Assembly (NCBI GenBank): GCA_027023405.1
Contig: JALVVN010000040.1
Location: 34,809 to 79,288, forward strand
Source: Campylobacterales bacterium
GTDB lineage: Bacteria > Campylobacterota > Campylobacteria > Campylobacterales > QNZT01
Length of the DNA stretch: 44,480 bases
Direction of reading: 5' to 3'
Shown here in pieces: positions 8,026 through 15,713 of the stretch (position 1 is its first letter; every line of letters starts with the position of its first letter). Below the pieces are notes generated by a model. The model did not search any database. It was not told the DNA's origin and was given only the letters and a program-made list of their open reading frames with translations. Made by a program: the position numbers and the translations under genes.

Positions 8026-8610
8026 ATGAAAGAGCGACTCAATTTTTTACTTTTGGGCATTTTTATTACCTCTATCATTGCGCTCTTTTCAAATCGAAGG
8101 CTTTTTGCCCTCCTCTCTGTAGGACTTCTTATCTATTTTATTGTCATTGTGAGTTTGCACTACCGACAAAAACGGCAAGCCAAACGCAAACCCCAATCCT
8201 CTCCTCGCAAAAGCAAAACTGAAAACGCACTCTCTAAACTCAAAGCAAAACGCGCCAAAGAGCAACAAAAAAGGCATGATTTTATCCACTCCCAGATCGA
8301 CTATATCGCAGACATTTGGGATCTGACAAAACAGCAGGAACGTACTTTCTACCGCTTTATCGATAAACGCGCCTATACCCAACTCTACTCGAGACTCACA
8401 GCGGCACTTCTGCCTCAACTCATCAAAATGATTGAAGAGTGTCTTGAGCGGGAAAAACGCGGATGCCAAAAGGAGATCAACCGACGCATCAATGAACTTG
8501 TAGCAATTATGAAACAAGAGATCAGCAATAAGCAAAAACGCTCAAAAGAGAATTTTGAAACGCTGACAAGCGTTTACGATCACCTCATCCAACAAACAAA
8601 AGAGGGATGA
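8026..8610 (+). CDS. Small membrane protein with cytoplasmic coiled coil, unknown function
   Basis: 194 residues. Two closely spaced hydrophobic helices (about 6-20 and 25-43) form an N-terminal hairpin, followed by a very basic stretch (QKRQAKRKPQSSPRKSK) and a long helical, charged C-terminal part (about 65-190). By the positive-inside rule the tail is cytoplasmic. I recognise no family or motif. It starts 1 nt after hemJ and ends directly at the stop of the converging TAXI gene, so it is the last gene of the radical SAM-hemJ operon. Confidence 0.7.
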   Translation: MKERLNFLLLGIFITSIIALFSNRRLFALLSVGLLIYFIVIVSLHYRQKRQAKRKPQSSPRKSKTENALSKLKAKRAKEQQKRHDFIHSQIDYIADIWDLTKQQERTFYRFIDKRAYTQLYSRLTAALLPQLIKMIEECLEREKRGCQKEINRRINELVAIMKQEISNKQKRSKENFETLTSVYDHLIQQTKEG

Positions 8611-9501
8611 TTACTCTTCATTAAACGCTTTGAAGGCACCTCGATGTTGTGGGATCGCTAACTCCTCTAAGAGTGTCTTTCTGGACATCCGATCAAAAAT
8701 CGGCGAACGCTTTTGAAACGCTTGCATATGTCTCAAGATGAGCTGTGTCAAGTGATAGACCGATGCTTCATCGTGATCTTTATTTGTCACTAGTAGCGAC
8801 TTCAAACTCAGTGTAATGATACTGTGATCTAATGATGGATACGCTTGTGCATCGATACGGGTTTTCGAAAGATAAGGATATTGTCGTACAAGCTGACTGT
8901 AAGGTTTGCCTTCGAGCTGATGAAGCGTCATGTGAGTGGTTTGCAACAACGAAGCAACATAGGCAGAAGGCTCTCTATCAATATAAAGAGCTCCTACCAC
9001 CTCGCGCTTTTTGAGTGCTTTCTCAAGTGCTGTGTCATTGAGGTCAACTAGTGTTGTCGAAGGGAGCTTGAGTTTGTCTCTCACTATCTCGATCAAGCCC
9101 TGAGAATTATCAATATGGTATGCAACATGCACACTCTTTCCTTTGCACATTTCAAGACGAGTACACTGACTCTTCGGATCGGTAATATAGAAGAGTAGTA
9201 GTTTATGCAGTGCAACAATAGAACGCAAAGAGTCACTACCTGAACTTTGTTGAAAATTGTACGCACGATCATTTCGTATGACGGCAAAATCGGCTTGATG
9301 CTTCACAAGTGCATTCAAAGGATCTTTAGTCGTTACAACGCGACACTCTTTTGCTTTGTTCTCTTGATTATACAGTTTGCATAGGTAAGTTGCATCAATC
9401 GATTTTTCATGGGAATTTTGGGTAACAGCGATTATCAACTCTTTTTCTCCACCAAAAAGAAGCGTTGACAATAATAACCACCCCAAAAGAGATCGAACCA
9501 T
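8611..9501 (-). CDS. TAXI-family periplasmic solute-binding protein (orphan)
   Basis: 296 residues with a Sec signal peptide (about 1-17, ending LLFG). The mature part has the TAXI/NMT1-like periplasmic binding fold: early strand ELIIAVTQN, then DFAVIRNDRAYNF, LHKLLLFYI and a central KSVHVAYHIDNSQG block. The C-terminal signature is clear (SVYHLTQLILRHMQAFQ, then IPQHRGAFKAFNEE, matching the usual IPLHPGA-K-Y-E ending). TAXI proteins normally deliver ligand to a fused DctQM TRAP permease, but no permease lies nearby, so it may serve a distant transporter or a sensor. An RBS (GGAGAG) precedes the ATG at 9501. The ligand is not predictable. Confidence 0.78.
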   Translation of the reverse strand: MVRSLLGWLLLSTLLFGGEKELIIAVTQNSHEKSIDATYLCKLYNQENKAKECRVVTTKDPLNALVKHQADFAVIRNDRAYNFQQSSGSDSLRSIVALHKLLLFYITDPKSQCTRLEMCKGKSVHVAYHIDNSQGLIEIVRDKLKLPSTTLVDLNDTALEKALKKREVVGALYIDREPSAYVASLLQTTHMTLHQLEGKPYSQLVRQYPYLSKTRIDAQAYPSLDHSIITLSLKSLLVTNKDHDEASVYHLTQLILRHMQAFQKRSPIFDRMSRKTLLEELAIPQHRGAFKAFNEE

Positions 9502-9562
9502 AGATTCTCTCCAGCATCTTTTTGGATATTATATCTAAAAATTTAGGAATTTGTTTAATTTT

Positions 9563-10219
9563 TTAATTTCCATTCCACATATTCGTTTGAATCGTACGCT
9601 CTGAATTTCGAAGCTTTTCACGAATTTTGATAATCGCTTTGTCTGCGACAGGTTTATCACTGGATACTTTTTCAGGATAGCCTGAAGTTAAAATGATTTC
9701 AAGAGCCTTCTCACTACCATTATAATGGACACTTTGAATAAACGCATACCGAAACTCTTTATGCGTACCGCAGCTATCCTTTATTGCCCGTTTTTTATCT
9801 CTCCCATGCCTTTCATAATAGCAGAGATGGAACTTCGGACAACCGGTCGCTATCGTGAGAAAGCCGTCACTTAAAAAAAGGAGGCTCAGTTCATACTCTT
9901 TTCTCGTACTCTTTTTTAAAATAGTATTACAAATTGGACCTTTCTTGCTTAACACAAGTGCTTCTACATCATCTGCCAACTTTAAACTCTTTTTCGCTTT
10001 ATTGATCAACATCTTTTCATAAGATTTTAATCTCTCACCGGAAAAATTCACATAATAAAAAAGCGCTATAAGTAGCAAGAGAATTGATAAAATCAAAAAT
10101 ATAACCGCCTGCATACCATCTACCGATGCCAGCAATATAAAGAGAAGCATCATACCCATAAAGATTCTTGGAGCGAAACAAGCTATCCCAAACTCAATCG
10201 TCTCAAAAAATCTCTTCAT
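9563..10219 (-). CDS. Membrane protein of unknown function
   Basis: 218 residues with two hydrophobic segments near the N-terminus (about 10-32 and 36-57), then a soluble C-terminal domain of mixed alpha/beta character (about 65-215) with scattered cysteines (CNTIL, GCPKFHLCYYERH, DSCGTH). I recognise no family. The pattern YAFIQSVHYNGSEKALEIILTSG looks like two beta strands in a PH-like or DUF-type domain, which is a guess from shape only. The minus-strand gene stands alone with 61 nt to the TAXI gene, and its ATG at 10219 faces the divergent operon beginning at 10323. Confidence 0.62.
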   Translation of the reverse strand: MKRFFETIEFGIACFAPRIFMGMMLLFILLASVDGMQAVIFLILSILLLLIALFYYVNFSGERLKSYEKMLINKAKKSLKLADDVEALVLSKKGPICNTILKKSTRKEYELSLLFLSDGFLTIATGCPKFHLCYYERHGRDKKRAIKDSCGTHKEFRYAFIQSVHYNGSEKALEIILTSGYPEKVSSDKPVADKAIIKIREKLRNSERTIQTNMWNGN

Positions 10220-10322
10220 TCATGCCCCTTCACTATTGTGCGTTTGAAGTATATCAGAAGTGAATTTAAGCCATCTTTTGCAACAATACCTCAAGGGTAC
10301 CTCTAATAAAAAGGGAAAATCG

Positions 10323-11201
10323 ATGCAGAGAGTCACTGTTTTTTTGCTACTACTTGGTATGGCGCTGTTTGGTCTCTCCTACTACAAAAATTATCTACTT
10401 ACACACAATATCGACCACACACTGACACAAGAGGGGCTTGTCCATCAAAAAGTGACTTGCAACGGCTTTGTCAATAGCACCTGTACTATCGATAATCCCT
10501 CGTACAAAGGGCACATGATTGCCAAGCGTCTTATGATAGAGTCTATCGATCCTCAAACCCTCATAACACTGCAAAAGGCTCAACAACATCACACTTTCAA
10601 AACCATACCGCTTCACCTCACTCTCATCGGTGTCAAAGATTCACTATGGGGGCTCCTTGCTCAAAAAGGGAATCGCATTACAAAGCAGTTTTTAGCACCC
10701 TACACCCAAGAGTACAACCTCACCGCTTCTCTCAACCTACACACCGATACTCAAACCGTTCAATCGATACAAATCACCAATCTCAAAGCCGATGAGAAAC
10801 TCATTCCCTATGAGATCAAAGGTGCGATCAACGATCTCGACAAAGCAACATCCATCCCCGATCTACAGATTTGTCTAAATCTCTCTCACAAACGCAAACT
10901 TTTTGATGATTTTGCCACACAGATGAGAGCCTGTTGTGCCCAAGATTTTCCTATGGAGTTTCAAACGATGGACAATGATCAACTCTATCACATCTTTCTT
11001 GACAAACTATCACAATTCCACTCTCCCATCATACCACTCAATGAGGCGATCAATGTCCTCAAAGATCCGACCAAAAAATCCCTCACCTTTACGCTCAAGG
11101 CAAAACAAAAAATTGCACTCAAACAACTTGCCTTACCGCTCTTAATGCTTGGTCCCAATGCACTTGAGCGCTATTACGATATCAGAGTCAAGGCGGAATA
11201 A
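10323..11201 (+). CDS. Single-pass periplasmic protein of unknown function
   Basis: 292 residues from the ATG at 10323, which has AAGGG 7 nt upstream; a GTG at 10260 would put an implausible polar extension before the membrane helix. Residues 3-21 form a signal anchor. The rest is periplasmic and repeats a beta-strand pattern, with cysteines in VTCNGFVNSTCTIDNP and RACCAQDF that may form disulfides. It resembles in style AsmA/DUF945-like beta-rich envelope proteins, but I cannot assign a family. It is the first gene of a four-gene operon; its stop overlaps the next ATG as TAATG. Confidence 0.65.
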   Translation: MQRVTVFLLLLGMALFGLSYYKNYLLTHNIDHTLTQEGLVHQKVTCNGFVNSTCTIDNPSYKGHMIAKRLMIESIDPQTLITLQKAQQHHTFKTIPLHLTLIGVKDSLWGLLAQKGNRITKQFLAPYTQEYNLTASLNLHTDTQTVQSIQITNLKADEKLIPYEIKGAINDLDKATSIPDLQICLNLSHKRKLFDDFATQMRACCAQDFPMEFQTMDNDQLYHIFLDKLSQFHSPIIPLNEAINVLKDPTKKSLTFTLKAKQKIALKQLALPLLMLGPNALERYYDIRVKAE

Positions 11202-11425
11202 TGGAGATAGAAGATCGGGTATTGTTACTGGGGATTTACAAGCGAAAAGAGGATGAGAGTCTCAAAGATATTCTCTTGATGCTCGAAGAGACAGGGCTCT
11301 TTAGGCTCAAAGAGGGCAAACAACGACTCAAAAAACTCAAGACAGAGGGTTACATCGATGCAGATCGTCTCAGCGTAACCGGTATCAAGAAAGCGCAAGA
11401 GATCGAACAGGAGTTCAAATTATGA
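11201..11425 (+). CDS. Small winged-helix-like protein
   Basis: 74 residues, soluble, no cysteines. The pattern EDRVLLLGIYKR, then a helix, a second helix (EGKQRLKKLKTEG) and YIDADRLSVTGIKKAQEIE looks like a single winged helix-turn-helix with the wing at 'YIDADRLSVTG'. It could bind DNA or act as a protein adaptor. It overlaps both neighbours (TAATG at 11201 and ATGA at 11422), so it is translated in step with the upstream envelope protein and the downstream rhomboid protease. The fold assignment is inference. Confidence 0.62.
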   Translation: MEIEDRVLLLGIYKRKEDESLKDILLMLEETGLFRLKEGKQRLKKLKTEGYIDADRLSVTGIKKAQEIEQEFKL

Positions 11426-11937
11426 TTATCATCACACCACTCTTGATCCTCCTCAATCTCCTCGCTTTTCTTGCTACAAACGGGGACTATCAAGCCCATC
11501 TCAAATATGGACTCAATACCCTCTTTTTTCAAAACCATTACTATTGGCAAATCTTTAGCTCGATGTTTATGCACGCAAATTGGAGTCATCTGTTGATGAA
11601 TATGGCAGTACTGTTTCAGTTTGGTATCTTGCTAGAGCGGGATCTCAATGCCCATTGGCGCTATCTTTTTATCTATCTTGTCGGGGGTGTACTTACTTCC
11701 ATCATCAGCCTCTATTACATTCGTCACTTTGATCCGAGTGTCAATCTTGTCGGAGCTTCAGGAGCGCTCTCCGTCCTCTTTGGGTGGTTCGCACTCAAGA
11801 TGCCCTCGATGCGAAACGGGCTGATTGTCACGATCCTGCTTATCTCGTTTGTTCCGCTACTCATCGGTATGCCGATTGCGTGGTATGCACACCTCATCGG
11901 ATTTGGGATCGGCTGGCTTATGGGCTATATCATCTAA
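11422..11937 (+). CDS. Rhomboid family intramembrane serine protease
   Basis: A 171-residue, six-helix rhomboid protease of the short bacterial type. The catalytic dyad is Ser113 in VGASGALS and His157 in WYAHLIGFGIGWLMG. The oxyanion-side HANWSHLLMNM motif (His51-Met61, with Asn60) is also intact, so it should be active in cleaving membrane-spanning substrates. Its start overlaps the small winged-helix gene by ATGA. The substrate is unknown, but the single-pass protein encoded first in the same operon is an obvious candidate. An SseB-like gene follows after 14 nt. Confidence 0.9.
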   Translation: MIIITPLLILLNLLAFLATNGDYQAHLKYGLNTLFFQNHYYWQIFSSMFMHANWSHLLMNMAVLFQFGILLERDLNAHWRYLFIYLVGGVLTSIISLYYIRHFDPSVNLVGASGALSVLFGWFALKMPSMRNGLIVTILLISFVPLLIGMPIAWYAHLIGFGIGWLMGYII

Positions 11938-11951
11938 AAAAAGGAGAACAA

Positions 11952-12695
11952 TTGAAAGAGTTAACACTAGAAGAACTACTACTCAAAGCATCAGAGGAAC
12001 CGGAGTATCGAGATGCATTTTATATCAAATTACTCGAAAGCAATCTCTATGTGATGGGAGGAGACGGCGCTGTCGCAGGTGAAGAGGTCGAGGGAGAAAT
12101 CGCACTTATGGAGTGGATCAGTGAAGAGGGAGAGGCGGCGATTCCTTTCTTTACCTCTTATGAACTATTAGAGAAAACAGCGGGAGATCAGCAAGTCTAT
12201 CTGGAGATTAACGGTGCCGTTCTCTTTTCCAGTGCAAAAGAGAACAACTTTGTGATGAATCCTGGTTTTGAAAGCTCTAAAATGTTTTACCCTGATGAGA
12301 TCGAGATGATGCTCACGACTGAATTTGAACCCTATGATGATGAGGGACCGGAATTTTCTGAAGATATCGCCATTCGTCCCATCACTAACAAACGATCAGT
12401 TGAGATGCTCAAAACACTCAAAAGCTACTTTACCCATACAAAAGGGGTTTTTAGAGCCTATGTCGCCGCGATGGATGAAAAGGGAAATGAGGATGAGTCG
12501 CACCTCGTCATCGGTGTTGAGATCGACGAGAATGTAGCATGGGATCCTATCTTCAAGGATACAACGGCAATCATTTTAGAAAAGGCTCCCGAAAAAGAGA
12601 TCGTCGATCTCTTTCAAATCGATCCTACACAAAAAGAGGGAATGAGTGCTTACTTCATCCATGAGATGAAACCTTTTTATCTGCGAAAAGGTTAG
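11952..12695 (+). CDS. SseB-like protein
   Basis: 247 residues starting at the TTG at 11952, which has AAGGAGA 5 nt upstream; a longer frame reaching back to 11784 only overlaps the rhomboid gene. The N-terminal half (LTLEELLLKASEEPEYRDAFY, then the AIPFFTSYELLEK strand-helix, VLFSSAKENNFVMNPGF) matches the SseB N-terminal domain. The C-terminal half (about 140-245, ending MSAYFIHEMKPFY) matches the SseB C-terminal domain. SseB is a cytosolic protein of unclear function, named for enhanced serine sensitivity in E. coli and found near secretion systems. It is the last gene of the operon, and its TAG is in the tetraloop of a shared hairpin. Confidence 0.82.
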   Translation: MKELTLEELLLKASEEPEYRDAFYIKLLESNLYVMGGDGAVAGEEVEGEIALMEWISEEGEAAIPFFTSYELLEKTAGDQQVYLEINGAVLFSSAKENNFVMNPGFESSKMFYPDEIEMMLTTEFEPYDDEGPEFSEDIAIRPITNKRSVEMLKTLKSYFTHTKGVFRAYVAAMDEKGNEDESHLVIGVEIDENVAWDPIFKDTTAIILEKAPEKEIVDLFQIDPTQKEGMSAYFIHEMKPFYLRKG

Positions 12696-12705
12696 CCTTT
12701 TCGCA
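12682..12705. terminator. Bidirectional hairpin with both stop codons in the tetraloop
   Basis: A perfect 10-bp stem TGCGAAAAGG/CCTTTTCGCA (12682-12691 and 12696-12705) closes a TTAG tetraloop. The loop contains the TAG of the SseB-like gene (12693-12695) and, on the other strand, the TAA of the EamA transporter (12692-12694). It is GC-containing, compact and symmetrical, so it can act in both directions. Confidence 0.68.
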
Positions 12706-13570
12706 CCATCAAACCTGCGACTACTATCAGTACAATCCCACCGACAGTCGCAAGATCGGGGATCTTATCTCCGAGCAAAAATCCAAAAAGTAGCGAAAGC
12801 GGAATGATCGTATAACTCACGATCCCAACAATTCCCGCCTTGGTAGAACTATAAGCTTTGGTCAAAAACCATTGTGAAGCGGTCGCTGTCACTGCCATCA
12901 AAAGAAGCAATCCCCATATACGCCATCCCACCGGAAAGACAAATTTTGCCAGAAGAAAATCGAGTCCTTCGGGAGAATAAAAGTGTGCGATCACAAAAAG
13001 AATCAAAGGGATCACCACTCCAATTCCCATAAATGAAAGCACAATCACCCGTGAGTCATAGATATGCTTGATCTTACGGATCGTCGTGTAAGCCGCTGCC
13101 GCCAAAAATCCACCTAACAATCCCAAAATATGCGCTATACCCACTTCCGCATCAAATGGTTTGGTAATCAGTACTACACCGCCAAAGCCAATAAGCAGTG
13201 CAAAAATCCCTTTGAGATCGAGTCGCTCTCCCAATAATACAAACGCCAAAATCGCAACAAAAAGTGGAGAAGTTTTGTTGAGTGTCACTGCTTCACCAAG
13301 TGGGATAGTCGTAATCGTATAAAAGAAAAAGAGCATCGCACTAAATCCAAACAACCCTCTCCAAATCAGAAGCTTCAAGTTACCCCCTTGGAGTGTCGGA
13401 GGGGTATGTCGCAAAGTGTAGAGGATAATAAGCACCCCGAAAAGGTTGCGGAAAAAGACGATCTCTAATGCACTCATATCTGAGCCGAGTATCTTTGCCA
13501 TCGCACCGTTGAGTGCCGAGAGCATCGATGAAAAGAACATAAATGCCACACCGGAATCAATACTGCGCAT
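12692..13570 (-). CDS. EamA/DMT-superfamily transporter
   Basis: A 292-residue inner-membrane protein with ten predicted membrane helices arranged as two EamA repeats (first about 8-136, second about 150-288). Typical blocks are seen: FFRNLFGVLIILYTLR in repeat 1, LGERLDLKGIFALLIGFGGVVLI at the end of repeat 1, and GFLLGDKIPDLATVGGIVLIVVAGL closing repeat 2. Family members export amino acids, nucleotides or other small metabolites. The substrate cannot be read here. The 3' end overlaps the SseB-like gene by 4 nt tail to tail. Confidence 0.85.
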   Translation of the reverse strand: MRSIDSGVAFMFFSSMLSALNGAMAKILGSDMSALEIVFFRNLFGVLIILYTLRHTPPTLQGGNLKLLIWRGLFGFSAMLFFFYTITTIPLGEAVTLNKTSPLFVAILAFVLLGERLDLKGIFALLIGFGGVVLITKPFDAEVGIAHILGLLGGFLAAAAYTTIRKIKHIYDSRVIVLSFMGIGVVIPLILFVIAHFYSPEGLDFLLAKFVFPVGWRIWGLLLLMAVTATASQWFLTKAYSSTKAGIVGIVSYTIIPLSLLFGFLLGDKIPDLATVGGIVLIVVAGLMVRKG

Positions 13571-13620
13571 TACCCCTCCTTGGAAAAGGAAGTATTGTAG
13601 CGACTTTTTCTAAGCGTGGA

Positions 13621-14175
13621 CTAAAAACCGAAAGTAATCAAAAGTGACCCATCATCCACAGAAACATTTTTGATAAAAGAGTTCATAAACTTTGAACGAT
13701 CCACTACATAGATAGGATTTTTTGCGAAGAGTTCATTGATCATAGGTTGCAACGCATCAATCAACGGCTTCTTCACATAGTCGAAGAGATCCACGCCGTT
13801 GAATTTCATCTGCTCTATTTTGGGAGCGCGTAAAAATATCTCACCCGTTTGGGCATTAAAAAAAGGAGCACCCGATAGGTAAAGTGACCCTTGTTGCTCC
13901 GCTAGAACATCGTTAGAATAACTCACTGTCGTACCCGCTATGACACGATTGGAACCTTTTTTCAAAATCGCCTTAGGATGCGTTAACTCAATCTCACCGT
14001 AGGGGAGATTATCGACAATAGGAAAGATATCCTCTAATCGAGAGCTCAACTCATCTTCCGACACCCGAAGTGTGACTCCTTTGCTAGAAATATTTTCAAT
14101 ATTTTGGATATTTTGCACACATCCCGTCATCCAAATCGTGACAATCACTCCTATAAAAAGAAAATATTTTCGCAT
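13621..14175 (-). CDS. DUF1439 (YceB-like) lipoprotein
   Basis: 184 residues from the ATG at 14175; an adjoining ATG at 14178 is equally possible by position, but the GAGAGG ribosome site is better spaced for 14175. The signal ends at the lipobox MTGC, giving a lipid-bound Cys. The rest matches the DUF1439/YceB pattern: an N-terminal helix (LRVSEDELSSRLEDIFPI), then amphipathic beta strands (GSLYLSGAPFFNAQTGEIFLRAPKIEQM) and a long helix before the C-terminal strands. This tubular fold resembles lipid-binding TULIP-like proteins; function is unknown. It sits next to the tRNA-Asn promoter, transcribed away from it. Confidence 0.78.
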   Translation of the reverse strand: MRKYFLFIGVIVTIWMTGCVQNIQNIENISSKGVTLRVSEDELSSRLEDIFPIVDNLPYGEIELTHPKAILKKGSNRVIAGTTVSYSNDVLAEQQGSLYLSGAPFFNAQTGEIFLRAPKIEQMKFNGVDLFDYVKKPLIDALQPMINELFAKNPIYVVDRSKFMNSFIKNVSVDDGSLLITFGF

Positions 14176-14256
14176 CATAACCTCTCTCAAACTGTTTCTA
14201 AAAGTATACCAAAGAAGCCCTTTATGCAAAATTTTTCATATTTTTTTGAAAAAGCC

Positions 14257-14285
14257 TTGACAAGTCGAAAGATTTGTTATATAAT
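14257..14285 (+). promoter_or_regulatory. Consensus promoter of tRNA-Asn
   Basis: TTGACA (14257-14262), a 17-nt spacer and TATAAT (14280-14285): both hexamers are perfect. The tRNA begins 22 nt after the -10. In this phylum most promoters lack a -35 box, so the full consensus points to a strong stable-RNA promoter. Confidence 0.85.
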
Positions 14286-14307
14286 ACCCGCTCTTAAATT
14301 AAGGTAT

Positions 14308-14382
14308 TCCGGATTAGCTCAGCGGTAGAGTAGGTGACTGTTAATCACTTGGTCACTGGTTCGAATCCAGTATCCGGAGCCA
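14308..14382 (+). tRNA. tRNA-Asn (GTT)
   Basis: A full cloverleaf can be drawn. Acceptor stem TCCGGAT/ATCCGGA (14308-14314, 14372-14378), D arm GCTC/GAGT, anticodon stem GGTGA/TCACT with loop CTGTTAA and anticodon GTT at 14340-14342. The T arm is ACTGG/CCAGT with loop TTCGAAT. Discriminator G is followed by an encoded CCA (14380-14382). It is a single tRNA, not part of a cluster. Confidence 0.97.
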
Positions 14383-14546
14383 CTTCATAACTAATATAAA
14401 AATCATGCACAGAAATTTCTCTTTAATATATATTGAGTACTTACATTGATTCTATTTTGAGGAACACACTATAACCACATTTTTCGATGATGAGTATGCA
14501 CTACGCCTATACTGTTTTTAGAGGTGCCCTTAAGGTATTGTTTGTA

Positions 14547-14555
14547 TGCTATAAT
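14547..14555 (+). promoter_or_regulatory. Extended -10 promoter of the MotAB/ZorAB-like operon
   Basis: TGCTATAAT: a perfect extended -10, 21 nt before the ATG at 14577. A TAGGAGA ribosome site follows at about 14566. It supports 14577, not the upstream 14487, as the start. Confidence 0.65.
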
Positions 14556-14576
14556 CGATCTTTTATAGGAGAAATT

Positions 14577-15707
14577 ATGAGAGTAGAACAAACAAATAGT
14601 GTGATGCCCCATATTGATCTCGGACTCACCTCCAATCGTAGCTGTCCGTTGGCTTGGTTCGTTCTTGTCTCGCTTCCGGCGCTACTTTTTGGTTTGGTGC
14701 TGATGGGGTATTTGGGGATGATCTCATTTCCGGTTCATCTGCATAGTGTCGTGATGATTGGGGTGATCTTCTTCATCTATCTCATCTTTGTCAAGCACAA
14801 TGCCTACTACGCGGGGTGTACCTTTAGCAACGCGATCGACGATCTTGAGGAGTCACTCGCTCACTATATCCACAACAACCGCCTCCAACTTGCCAAAAAA
14901 ACCAAATCAAACGCACCCTTTGACACCTTTATGCAGGAGTACACACAAACCTTGCGAAATGACAACTTCGCTTCTGTAGCTTCAACTATATTTCCCACAC
15001 TCGGTATTTTGGGTACTTTTATCTCGATCGCACTGACGATGCCGAGCTTTGCAATGTCTCAAAACGGTGCGCTAGAGAGGGAGATTGCCCAACTTCTTAG
15101 TGGTGTAGGCACCGCATTTTATGTCTCGATCTACGGTATTTTTCTCTCTATTTGGTGGATCTTCTTTGAAAAGGGTGGTATGAGTCGCTTTGAGAAGCTA
15201 ATCTCGCGTATCAAAGAGAGGACAAGGCACTACTTTTGGACAAAAGAGGAGATCGAGCAGATCCATTTTGTCAAGAGTATCGAAAATTTTGAGCACCTCA
15301 ACCAAATCTTTGAGAAGATCACGGCAAATGAGTTTATCGACAATCTTCAGCATATCCTCCAACAGCGCGTCGATCTCTTTGAGAGCGTGCTCCATCATGA
15401 GCAGGAGATCCTCCAAAAGAGCACCAAACATTTCAATCAAATTATGCGCACGACTCAAGCGACAACACAAAAAAGCACGGAAATGATGGGTGCGTACGAA
15501 CAGATTGCTGACTCTCTCTCAAATATGACACATCAAGTCGATCTGAGTACACAGCTACTAAAAGATATCTCACATAAATTGACGACAAAAGAGTCCAATC
15601 TCGATCTTGCATACCAAAAGATTCAAGAGAGCTTGAAAAAACTTGAAGCTGACAGCGAACGGCTGATTCGTCGTGCCCAAGAGCCGAAAATCATTGACAA
15701 CCGGTAA
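14577..15707 (+). CDS. MotA/TolQ/ExbB-family proton-channel protein (ZorA-like)
   Basis: 376 residues from the ATG at 14577 (promoter and AGGAGA lie just upstream). Membrane helices are at about 24-48, 55-74, 131-154 and 174-198. The last two carry the MotA/ExbB signature (FPTLGILGTFISIAL and GVGTAFYVSIYGIFLSIWW). The C-terminal tail of about 175 residues is cytoplasmic and strongly heptad-like, forming a coiled coil. By family it should form the pentameric ring around a dimer of the next gene's product and use the ion motive force to rotate. The topology and tail recall ZorA of the Zorya defence motor, but the tail is much shorter than in ZorA and no zorC/D/E-like gene follows. It is separated from its partner by 6 nt. 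Confidence 0.85.
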   Translation: MRVEQTNSVMPHIDLGLTSNRSCPLAWFVLVSLPALLFGLVLMGYLGMISFPVHLHSVVMIGVIFFIYLIFVKHNAYYAGCTFSNAIDDLEESLAHYIHNNRLQLAKKTKSNAPFDTFMQEYTQTLRNDNFASVASTIFPTLGILGTFISIALTMPSFAMSQNGALEREIAQLLSGVGTAFYVSIYGIFLSIWWIFFEKGGMSRFEKLISRIKERTRHYFWTKEEIEQIHFVKSIENFEHLNQIFEKITANEFIDNLQHILQQRVDLFESVLHHEQEILQKSTKHFNQIMRTTQATTQKSTEMMGAYEQIADSLSNMTHQVDLSTQLLKDISHKLTTKESNLDLAYQKIQESLKKLEADSERLIRRAQEPKIIDNR

Positions 15708-15713
15708 ATAACA

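Noticed and set aside
11784-11951. N-terminal extension of the SseB-like gene
   Set aside because: The extension overlaps the rhomboid gene in another frame and gives no SseB-like sequence; TTG at 11952 has a strong ribosome site and matches the domain start.
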